A DNA stretch of 11,019 nt from Lactobacillales bacterium. GTDB lineage: Bacteria > Bacillota > Bacilli > Lactobacillales > Vagococcaceae. The stretch is from assembly GCA_015655485.1 (NCBI GenBank), contig JAATEZ010000241.1, forward strand, positions 1 to 11,019, given 5' to 3'. Below are positions 1 to 5,694 of the stretch, in pieces; position 1 is the first letter of the stretch; every line of letters begins with the position of its first letter. The translations under genes and the position numbers were made by a program. Below the pieces are notes generated by a model. The model made no database searches. It saw only the letters and a program-made list of their open reading frames with translations, and had not been told where the DNA came from.

Positions 1-26
1 CGGGGGTTCGAATCCCTCCTGTGACG
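1..26 (+). tRNA. 3' end of a tRNA gene (isoacceptor undetermined), cut by the window edge
   Basis: The first bases form a T-arm: GGGGG (2-6), loop TTCGAAT (7-13), CCCTC (14-18), with one G-U pair. The 3' acceptor strand CTGTGAC (19-25) and a G at the discriminator position follow. CCA is not encoded. The 5' two thirds, including the anticodon, lie outside the window, so the amino acid cannot be named; the partner acceptor strand should read GTCACAG. A rho-independent terminator follows at 97-121. The 3' ends of tRNA genes are common integration sites for phages and islands, which fits the phage remnants to the right. Confidence 0.75.
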
Positions 27-96
27 TTGAACATCCTTTCATAATCAAGGATTAATTAAGCGAATTTTTCCAAAAATCCTCCCAAACACCAGATGA

Positions 97-121
97 AAGC
101 ACTCATAAAGAGTGCTTTTTT
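97..121 (+). terminator. Rho-independent terminator of the tRNA transcript
   Basis: A perfect 8-bp stem AAGCACTC/GAGTGCTT (97-104 and 110-117) with loop ATAAA is followed by a run of T. It reads rightward and lies about 70 bases after the tRNA end. Confidence 0.85.
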
Positions 122-397
122 CGTTGCAACATAAACCTCTTTTTTAATACTCTAATCCGATATCAGAGATATTCAGTTTCTCTCGCTTCAGCAGCTGTTT
201 TAGTGCAAAAAAATAAGACGCCGGCCGGAGGACCAGTGTCTTGATCAAAAGGAGTTTAAAAAATGAAAAAGTGTTTTGTTTAGGGTTGTTTATTTGCTAT
301 GTCTATATATTAGTTGGTATGACTTAAGCCAAGCATAAAAATAGATTAAGAAAAAGTAAAGCCCTTATCCAAATTACGAAAAGAGGTTTTATTTGCC
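122..397. other. Stretch without an intact gene; hairpin plus a dead signal-peptide-like start
   Basis: About 275 bases carry no convincing gene. Two details stand out. A GC-richer hairpin at 215-242 pairs AAGAC with GTCTT and extends inward by four more pairs across one mismatch; no T run follows it. At 251-265 a good ribosome site (AAAAGGAG) precedes ATG by 8 bases, but the frame reads only MKKCFV before TAG at 281-283. It then continues GCLFAMSIY to a second TAG at 311-313. The residues resemble the start of a signal peptide, so this may be a decayed exported-protein gene or a leader peptide. That is inference from very little sequence. Confidence 0.3.
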
Positions 398-1024
398 TCA
401 AATTTTATCTATAACTGGATTAGCTGGTAAATTTCCAAAAACAATATAGTGCAAAATCATAAGTACAGAAACAACAATAAGCAAAACAATCCCGATTATC
501 TTATAGTGCTTTTTCTCTTCGAACTTTTCAAATTTTTCCCCAATCATCGGTGATAAAAAATAAACACATAAAATAGTCAAAATTCCCCACGCTAACGCAG
601 ATTCTAAACATACCCTCCCATTTATGTTTAAAAATCTATTATCGTAATTCCAAAATTGTTTGTGCAAAACATACTGGCAAAAAACACTTGAGATATATTC
701 AAATGCCGTCATTGAAAAAAGCCCTAAAAAAAAGATTCTTATTGGATGCATCTTTAGCTTGCTAAATGCAAGACACACAATTACTCCACCCACACCATAT
801 ATTGGAATAATTGGAACTCCCCATGTAAACTTTAAATCTAAAAATCGTGGAACGTTTTGTAATAGATAAGAATGGGAACCCAGCGTTTTCCCGACAAATA
901 TTAACCCTCGTCCTGTTAATTTTCCTGTCTCAATTAACACCGCTGCAGTTTCATATACCCAACCAAAGAATCCACAAGCATAAAAATAATACAATATTTT
1001 ATAAAACTTTTGATTTTTATTCAT
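398..1024 (-). CDS. CmpB-type (PF06541-like, 'ABC-transporter type IV') multi-pass membrane protein
   Basis: A protein of about 208 residues with five or six hydrophobic membrane segments. The family pattern is recognisable: an N-terminal membrane segment with FFGWVYET, a central WGVPIIPIYGVGG, then FEYISS, and FWNYDNRFLNINGRVCLES before another membrane segment. These match the PF06541 (CmpB) family, annotated as putative ABC-transporter permeases; the function is not established. I chose the start at 1024 because AGGGAA lies 6 bases before it. The upstream in-frame ATG at 1045 has no ribosome site. A TATAAT promoter is visible upstream (1054-1082). A weak GAGG/CCTC hairpin with TTTT overlaps the stop codon and may end the transcript. 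The gene lies between a tRNA and phage remnants, so it may be cargo of the integrated element or an older resident; the sequence does not decide. Confidence 0.75.
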   Translation of the reverse strand: MNKNQKFYKILYYFYACGFFGWVYETAAVLIETGKLTGRGLIFVGKTLGSHSYLLQNVPRFLDLKFTWGVPIIPIYGVGGVIVCLAFSKLKMHPIRIFFLGLFSMTAFEYISSVFCQYVLHKQFWNYDNRFLNINGRVCLESALAWGILTILCVYFLSPMIGEKFEKFEEKKHYKIIGIVLLIVVSVLMILHYIVFGNLPANPVIDKI

Positions 1025-1053
1025 AAAATTCCCTATAGATATCATTTATTTTT

Positions 1054-1082
1054 ATTATACAAATTAACTTTCTAAAAAACAA
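1054..1082 (-). promoter_or_regulatory. Sigma-A-type promoter of the CmpB-like gene
   Basis: On the minus strand, TTGTTT (1077-1082) and a perfect TATAAT (1054-1059) are separated by exactly 17 bases. The -10 box lies about 30 bases before the chosen ATG at 1024. Confidence 0.6.
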
Positions 1083-1100
1083 ATAAAAATTAAATCTTTC

Positions 1101-1190
1101 TCAGTCGGCCATGTAAGCACCGAAAGGGCTATCTGCAGCGATGATAACAATAGGAAACATTTCGTTGTTAAAAAGTATGCGGTCAAGGGT
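1101..1190 (-). other. In-frame continuation after the XRE stop, 29 codons, origin unknown
   Basis: The frame of the XRE remnant stays open after its TGA for 29 more codons, reading TLDRILFNNEMFP, IVIIAADSPFGAYMAD, to TGA at 1101-1103. The composition looks protein-like, and it could be the C-terminus of a deleted phage gene joined here. I do not recognise the family, and a 29-codon open stretch can arise by chance. Confidence 0.25.
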
Positions 1191-1365
1191 TCAACGGCCA
1201 TACAATATTTTTTTGATCTTATTGATGTGTTCTTGCGCTTTTGGTCCATCCTTACAGCCATTGATGATGTCGGACAACTGCGCATTAGAAATTCCAACCA
1301 TTTCAGCCAATTCCTTTTCGTTTAAATCATTCAGAACGTACTTTGACTCCCAAAGCTTGATTCAA
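1191..1365 (-). pseudogene. Small Cro/XRE-type helix-turn-helix regulator, frameshifted near its start
   Basis: The minus strand encodes LWESKYVLNDLNEKELAEM, then VGISNAQLSDIINGCKDGPKA and a tail rich in I and K, ending at TGA (1191-1193). NEKELAEMVGISNAQLSDIING has the layout of an XRE/Cro helix-turn-helix of the short phage-regulator kind. The frame (1191-1361) has no usable start of its own. A strong GGAG (1374-1377) sits 8 bases before TTG AAT (1360-1365), but that start is in another frame. Removing one C after TTG AAT would give M-N-K-L-W-E-S and join the two. I therefore read it as a 1-base frameshift in a gene of about 58 codons. It is leftward, opposite to the integrase remnant, as a Cro gene would be in a phage lysogeny module. 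Alternatives are an unusual start codon or a plasmid-type antitoxin. Confidence 0.55.
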
Positions 1366-1457
1366 TTCAATCACTCCTTTCTTTTTCATTTAGTTTTCAG
1401 TGATATACTTTTGACAAATATGCGGGAATGTCCAATCAATTCAAGATATTATTTTTC

Positions 1458-1496
1458 AAAAAAATAACCCAGCGACTATTAGTGGTAGTCGCCAGG
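1458..1496 (-). terminator. Strong leftward rho-independent terminator
   Basis: On the minus strand CCTGGCGACTA pairs with TAGTCGCTGGG (11 pairs including two G-U), with loop CCACTAA, followed by TTATTTTTTT (plus-strand 1458-1467). There is no T run on the plus side, so it works leftward. No intact leftward gene lies immediately to its right, so it has probably been separated from the transcript it served, or it insulates the remnant region. Its right arm abuts the open frame that starts at 1496. Confidence 0.7.
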
Positions 1497-2131
1497 TGTA
1501 TAATGTGAATGCATGTTCATTATATCATGAAATGGGGATAAAAAATGAAGCTGCGTCAACCCCAACATCGGAAACTGTAGAAAGTTTATCAGCAAAGAAT
1601 AAAGAAGTAGGCAATGGCTTACTTTTAAAAGTAGGTGAATGGAAAAATGACACTAACTTTGGAAAACTTACACTTTATAAAATCACTACTCTTCATCAAA
1701 TAATTACTCACGGACCTTTAGAAATAACTACACCGGATATGAAAATATTTGAGGTTGAAGCAAATCAAACGCAGTTAAATTATGCTTCTGGAATTTTTAA
1801 TTCTAATGATATTACTTCAACTTATTATTACATTCAAATCGCAATGTCAGTTAAGAGCACATCTGATCAACCGGCTCTACCACAGGGAGTTTCCACTGTT
1901 GTCACCAGTATAGGGCAACAAATGGATTCAACAATGGATCTTTATGACAGTTTTATTGGTCAGGCTATTGCGGCGGGTGCAACAAAAGACACAAATGTGG
2001 TGGGTTTAATAAAAGCAAATGATCAAGAGAAAGTCTCTAGTGTAAAAATTACATTTGCGGAAGTATATTCAGATAACAGCAATTATTCCAGCTTAGTTGG
2101 TAACTCTAATCCAGCTGATATTAATTTTTAA
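1496..2131 (+). pseudogene. Extracellular-type protein of unknown function, probably 5'-truncated
   Basis: A 211-codon open frame with coherent protein composition. After about residue 15 comes a Ser/Thr/Lys/Glu-rich linker (roughly 15-38). A domain begins GLLLKVGEWKND and continues rich in T, Y and beta-branched residues, ending VKITFAEVYSDNSNYSSLVG. This layout resembles exported lipoproteins of lactic acid bacteria that sit between integrase and repressor in prophages, but I do not recognise the family. No signal peptide is present; an Ala-Cys pair at residues 7-8 could be what is left of a lipobox. The GTG at 1496 has no ribosome site and falls at the edge of a leftward terminator, and the next in-frame ATG (1532) also lacks one. 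I infer that a deletion removed the start and signal sequence and that the gene is not expressed as such. It could be intact if an upstream promoter and weak initiation suffice. Confidence 0.5.
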
Positions 2132-2133
2132 AC

Positions 2134-2171
2134 AAAAAAACGTACTCTCCCCTACCAAAGTGAAAGTACGT
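2134..2171 (-). terminator. Leftward rho-independent terminator after the unknown open frame
   Basis: On the minus strand ACGTACTTTC (2162-2171) pairs with GAGAGTACGT (2140-2149), 10 pairs with one G-U, followed by seven T residues. On the plus strand the same position is a C-A mismatch and no T run follows, so the leftward reading is better. It would stop transcripts coming from the right, possibly read-through from the methyltransferase gene across the integrase remnant. Confidence 0.55.
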
Positions 2172-2220
2172 CTATGTACGTCTGTTTAGCATGCACTCAC
2201 TATAAAGGAGTGATTCCTAA

Positions 2221-2732
2221 ATGGCAATATCATAAAAAAGGGGCAGGGTGGAATTATAGAGCGTCTTGCAAAGATTCAGATGGTAAATATAAAATGAAAG
2301 AATGAAGATGGGCTTTTAACAAAAAATGACGCCAGCATGGGACGTTGGGAATAGCTCGCGAAACGATGTCTTTGCTAAAAGGCTTTATCGATCATAAAAA
2401 AATAAAGCCCATCAACGATCTAGTTTTTACTGACTCCATATTGACTTCTATTTCTTCCAACGCTGTCAACAAAATACTAAAAAGAATCCTTAAAAGAGCA
2501 GAAACAGAAAACAGCATTCACTCTTCACGGTTTGAGACATACTCATGGTAGTTTATTATTGTTGCAAAATGATAGCCTTATTTATGTATCCAAGCGTCTT
2601 GGACATTTCAGTATGGATACTGCCGCTAAAATATACTCGCACTTGCTAAAAGAGCTGAACGAAAAAGGAAATTTGATCCAAATTCTTTTCAGCACAAAAA
2701 AAACAGACTCATTAGTTATTGATTTTTTTTAA
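2221..2732 (+). pseudogene. Phage tyrosine integrase, heavily degraded
   Basis: A ribosome site AAAGGAG (about 2204-2210) precedes ATG at 2221. Directly after the ATG the coding frame is out of step by 2 bases. From 2222 it reads WQYHKKGAGWNYRASCKDSD and GKYKMKE, the arm-binding N-terminal domain of lactococcal-type phage integrases, then TGA (2303) and TGA (2327). The same frame jumps at about 2345 to catalytic-domain sequence (ETMSLLKGFIDHKK, then NAVNKILKRILKR). The core-binding domain and the first catalytic arginine are missing, a loss of roughly 200 residues compared with usual integrases of about 380. Near 2519 a single-base frameshift precedes TLHGLRHTHGSLLL, the HxxR motif, then SKRLGH and the nucleophilic Tyr (2634-2636) in KIYSHLLKE. 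It cannot yield an active recombinase. Its 3' end overlaps the convergent methyltransferase gene by 21 bases, which suggests that the insertion junction lies here. Confidence 0.85.
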
Positions 2733-3410
2733 TTCGATTTTATCCACTTCTTTCGTTATTAATAAAATCCCATCCCCCAGAGGAATAATAGAACTAGTCA
2801 ATTGCGGGTGATTTAAAACGACTTCAAAAAGCTGATTTAGTTTTTTGTGGATGGCTCGTTTTCCTCGCGGAATGCTCTCACTAGGATCTAAAACAGTTCC
2901 CCCTTGTAAAACATCATCAATCATCAGTACTCCGCCTTTTTTTAACAAACGCAGACAATCCGGTAAAAATTCAACGTACTTTGATTTGGCGCTATCCATA
3001 AAAATAAAATCATACGGTCCGCTTAAAGTTGGCAAAATCTCACTAGCTTGTCCTTCCAGGAGAGTGATCTGATTTTCCAGACCCAATTCATAATAATTTT
3101 TTTTTGCCGTTTCAATCATCATCTCAAAACGGTCAATCGTAGTCACATGACCTGCTTCTCCCATTATTTGCGCCATGAGGCTCGAAGAAAAACCGATAGC
3201 CGTACCTATCTCTAAAATATTATCAGGTTTCAGCTGCCCTAGCAAAAATTGTAAAAAAACCACAGTTTCGTGCGGAATAATTGGTATTCCCTTTTGGTTT
3301 GCTTGTTTTTCGATTTGCCCCAGCTGACCTGTTAATAATTTTTGTTGTTTGCGCATAAATTCTATGACTTCATTTTTTACAACTGGACGATGCATCATTT
3401 CATTTTGCAT
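2712..3410 (-). CDS. trmR: SAM-dependent O-methyltransferase, TrmR/YrrM type (COG4122)
   Basis: A 232-residue class I methyltransferase of the O-methyltransferase family 3 type. The SAM motif is ILEIGTAIGFSSSL at about residues 65-78, with the ribose-binding acid in TTIDRFEMM (D93). A metal-site acid is in FMDSAKSKY (D139), followed by VLMIDDVLQGG (D165, D166), where many relatives have DN. The Bacillus subtilis relative TrmR methylates 5-hydroxyuridine at the wobble position of certain tRNAs, and that is the best functional guess; small-molecule catechol methyltransferases share the fold. The start at 3410 is supported by AAGGGAG a few bases upstream. It is divergent from pepF. In lactococci and streptococci a related gene is commonly found next to pepF, which supports the pairing (from memory). 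It appears intact. Confidence 0.8.
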   Translation of the reverse strand: MQNEMMHRPVVKNEVIEFMRKQQKLLTGQLGQIEKQANQKGIPIIPHETVVFLQFLLGQLKPDNILEIGTAIGFSSSLMAQIMGEAGHVTTIDRFEMMIETAKKNYYELGLENQITLLEGQASEILPTLSGPYDFIFMDSAKSKYVEFLPDCLRLLKKGGVLMIDDVLQGGTVLDPSESIPRGKRAIHKKLNQLFEVVLNHPQLTSSIIPLGDGILLITKEVDKIELKKINN

Positions 3411-3465
3411 TTTTTACTCCCTTGATCAGATAGTTAGACATAAATGGAACAAAATACTTTATTTT

Positions 3466-3494
3466 AGTATAGCGTAAAACAGAACGATAGAAAA
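3466..3494 (-). promoter_or_regulatory. Possible promoter of the methyltransferase gene
   Basis: On the minus strand TATACT (3466-3471) is a good -10 box. The sequence 17 bases upstream, TTTTCT (3489-3494), is a weak -35. It lies about 55 bases before the start codon. Confidence 0.35.
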
Positions 3495-3602
3495 GTTCAA
3501 AAAAAAAATTAATTATATTTGTGTTTTTATTCATCTGAGCAGATAATTTCATGCGGCAAAAATAAACTTTTCGGCTGCCAAAAGCAATCCATAGAATCTC
3601 GA

Positions 3603-3631
3603 CTTTAAAAGTGATAGAATAACATTATACT
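3603..3631 (+). promoter_or_regulatory. Possible promoter of pepF
   Basis: TATACT at 3626-3631 is a good -10 box, with a weak -35 CTTTAA at 3603-3608 (17-base spacer). It lies about 40 bases before the pepF start, which has the ribosome site AAAGGAG (3656-3662). Confidence 0.4.
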
Positions 3632-3672
3632 TTCTTACTATGAAAAGAAACTGAGCAAAGGAGCTACTATTC

Positions 3673-5481
3673 ATGTCAAAAAAAGAATCTTTAAAAACTA
3701 GGGCAGAAATCGACCCAAAATATACTTGGGATTTAACTGTCTTTTTTTCAAATGAAACTGAATTTAATGAAGAAGTTTCCAATTTAAAAAGCAATGTTGA
3801 CCAATTTGTTAAAGACTTTCCCGGAAAAATCAATCAACCAGCTATGATCGTGAATGCTCTCCACTATTTAGAGAAAATTTATGAACAAATTGATCTTATT
3901 GAAAATTATGCTTACTTAGACTTATCTGTTGATCTGACAGATGCTAGCAAAAATCAGCGTATGCGTCAAGTTTCTGATTTGGAAGCTGAAATAGCCGCAG
4001 ATTTGACTTTTTTTGAGGATGAACTATTGCAAAATGAAGATGAAATGTTAGATAAAGTTTCTTCGCTGGACCCCAATTTTTCTTCTTACATCCGACACGC
4101 TAAAGCTCAAAAAAGCGTGCAATTAGCTCCTGAAGCGGAAAAAATCTTATCTCAATTGGCTCCTACTGTTCATGCTCCAGAAAATATCTATGGACAAGTT
4201 CGCTCTGCTGATATGGATTTTGGCACTTTTAATGTGAATGGTCAAGACTATCCGCTTTCATTTGTACTTTATGAAGATTTTTATGCGTACCACCCAAACA
4301 CTGACATCCGCCGTGCGGCTTTCGAAAAATTTTCAGAGGTTTTAGCCCGCTATCAAAACACTGTAGCCGTAACTTATTACACACAGGTCTCGACTGAAAA
4401 GAAAATCGCTACGATGCGCGGCTTTGATTCGGTCATCGACTATCTCCTATATGATCAAGAAGTGGATCGGTCATTGTTCGATCGGCAAATAGATATCATT
4501 ATTGAAAAATTGGGACCAATCATGCAAAAATATATCACTTTCTTAAAAAAACAACGAGGTTTGGATGAAATGACTTATGCGGATCTTAAAATCGATCTGG
4601 ATCCCGATTTTAATCCAATAATTTCTATCGAGGATGCAAAGAAATATGTCAGTGATGCTTTGATAACACTAGGTGCGGATTACCAGGACATGATTTTAAA
4701 GTCTTATCCTGAACGATGGATCGACTTTGTTCAAAATGTCGGCAAAGAAACTGGCGGATTTTGTGCTCAACCATATAAAAAACAACCAAGGATCTTGATG
4801 TCATGGACGAACCAGTTAGCTGATGTATATACCTTGATCCACGAATTAGGGCATGCAGGGCAAGGAATCCTTTCTTCTGAAAAAAATTCGGTTTTAGGCT
4901 TCAATCCTTCCACCTATATTGTCGAAGCTCCCTCTACATTTAATGAACTGTTGTTGACTCATTCCATTGAAGAAAAAGCGACAGATCCAAGAATGAAGCG
5001 TTTTGCACTGACAAAAATGCTGGCGAATACCTATTTCCATAATTTCATTACTCATTTACTCGAAGCGGCTTACCAGCGGGAAGTTTATGACTTGATCGAC
5101 CAGGGACAAGGCTTCGATGCTTAAAAATTAAGTGAAATCAAACGAACTGTTCTGGAAAAATTTTGGGGCAAGGCTTTAAAAATCAATCCGGGAGCTGAAT
5201 TGACTTGGATGCGTCAGATCCATTATTACATGGGACTCTATTCTTATTCTTATTCAGCCAGTTTGACAGTAGCTACACAAGCCTTTTTAAAAATCCAATC
5301 AAAGGGCCAACCGGCAATCGACCAATGGCTGGAGTTTCTGGCGCTTGGCGATTCATTAAATCCGGTCGATTCAGCCAAGGCCGCTGGAGTCGATATCACT
5401 ACAGACCAACCGCTACTTGCCAGTATTGATTTTCTCGATCAAACTGTCCGTGAGATCATTCAATTAACAAAAGAAATTTGA
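3673..5481 (+). pseudogene. pepF: Oligoendopeptidase F (M3B zinc peptidase) interrupted by one in-frame TAA
   Basis: The reading frame spans 603 codons, the usual PepF length, starting at ATG 3673 after AAAGGAG. The sequence follows PepF throughout: PKYTWDLTVFF near the start, and the zinc motif HELGH at residues 390-394 with the downstream ligand Glu in IVEAPSTFNE (about E418). Codon 484 is TAA (5122-5124), after GQGFDA. The same frame continues at once with KLSEIKRTVLEKFWG, then NPGAELTWMRQ and HYYMGLYSYSYS (from about residue 517), to TGA at 5479-5481. The first piece (483 residues) keeps the zinc site but lacks the C-terminal His/Tyr segment that M3 peptidases use to bind substrate, so it is probably inactive. 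PepF cleaves medium-size oligopeptides in the cytoplasm and helps peptide nutrition. One base change from AAA, CAA or GAA explains the stop. A sequencing error or stop readthrough remains possible; there is no other sign of decay. Confidence 0.85.
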
Positions 5482-5507
5482 CTTGTTCATCTGATCAGAT
5501 GAGTCAA
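5478..5507. repeat. 16-bp perfect palindrome with partial outer arms after pepF
   Basis: TCATCTGATCAGATGA (5487-5502) is a perfect palindrome without a loop. TTGAC (5478-5482) and GTCAA (5503-5507) extend it with a 4-base bulge. No T run follows directly, so it looks less like a terminator than a protein-binding site or part of a longer 3' structure. A related shorter palindrome, ATCTGAGCAGAT, lies upstream of pepF near 3534-3545. Confidence 0.5.
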
Positions 5508-5517
5508 TCAAAAAAAG

Positions 5518-5558
5518 AAGATGAAGAAAATCAGAAGAATTCTTCATCTTTGCTTTTT
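5518..5558 (+). terminator. Rho-independent terminator after pepF
   Basis: AAGATGAAGAA (5518-5528) pairs with TTCTTCATCTT (5540-5550) as an 11-bp perfect stem with an 11-base loop, followed by TGCTTTTT. It separates pepF from the regulator gene to its right. Confidence 0.8.
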
Positions 5559-5570
5559 GATGAATTAAAA

Positions 5571-5586
5571 TTAACGTGTGCATTTT
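5571..5586 (-). promoter_or_regulatory. Operator-like site 1, upstream of the LacI-family gene
   Basis: TTAACGTGTGCATTTT is the exact reverse complement of the 16 bases at 6729-6744 before the next gene. On the minus strand it reads TGCACACGTTAA around a CG centre, the usual centre of LacI/CcpA-family operators. It ends 9 bases upstream of the -35 box of the regulator promoter. This is probably bound by the neighbouring LacI-family protein (inference). Confidence 0.65.
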
Positions 5587-5595
5587 ATTTTTTCC

Positions 5596-5624
5596 TTGAC
5601 ATCAAGGTATTATCGGATTAAAAT
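5596..5624 (+). promoter_or_regulatory. Sigma-A promoter of the LacI-family regulator gene
   Basis: A perfect TTGACA (5596-5601), a 17-base spacer and TAAAAT (5619-5624). Transcription should start near 5631, giving a leader of about 65 bases. An operator-like site overlaps the -10 end and the predicted start. Confidence 0.75.
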
Positions 5625-5652
5625 GGAATCGTTAACAATATTGACGATCCAT
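5623..5652 (+). promoter_or_regulatory. Operator-like site 2 and imperfect inverted repeat over the transcription start
   Basis: TGGAATCGTTAACA (5624-5637) shares CGTTAACA and the leading TG with TGCACACGTTAACA at 6733-6746, and both fit the general LacI-family pattern TGNANNCGNTNNCA. It also forms the left part of an inverted repeat ATGGAATCGT (5623-5632) / ACGATCCAT (5644-5652) with one extra base. Its position from the -10 box to just past the start point is right for repression. Confidence 0.5.
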
Positions 5653-5694
5653 TTTTATACTGACTTCAAAAATAGGAAAAGTGAGGAACATCCA

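Noticed and set aside
1025..1045. CmpB-like protein starting at ATG 1045
   Set aside because: No ribosome site precedes it, while AGGGAA stands 6 bases before the in-frame ATG at 1024.
1064..1297. 77-codon leftward open frame
   Set aside because: It overlaps the helix-turn-helix remnant in another frame and has no protein-like pattern, so it is a shadow frame.
1141..1467. 108-codon rightward open frame
   Set aside because: It is the antisense of the Cro-like remnant and its leader, with no ribosome site or recognisable domain.
2700..2760. Right attachment repeat matching the tRNA 3' end
   Set aside because: Only TTCGAT-like short matches are present, and nothing resembles the 26-base tRNA end.
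5200..5481. Separate 93-codon gene after pepF
   Set aside because: It is the in-frame continuation of pepF beyond the TAA at codon 484, and no ribosome site precedes its ATG.
5578..5694. Longer LacI-family protein starting at GTG 5578
   Set aside because: That start lies upstream of a clear TTGACA/TAAAAT promoter and inside an operator-like site. The 39 extra residues look non-coding, and family alignment begins at TTG 5695 with its own ribosome site.
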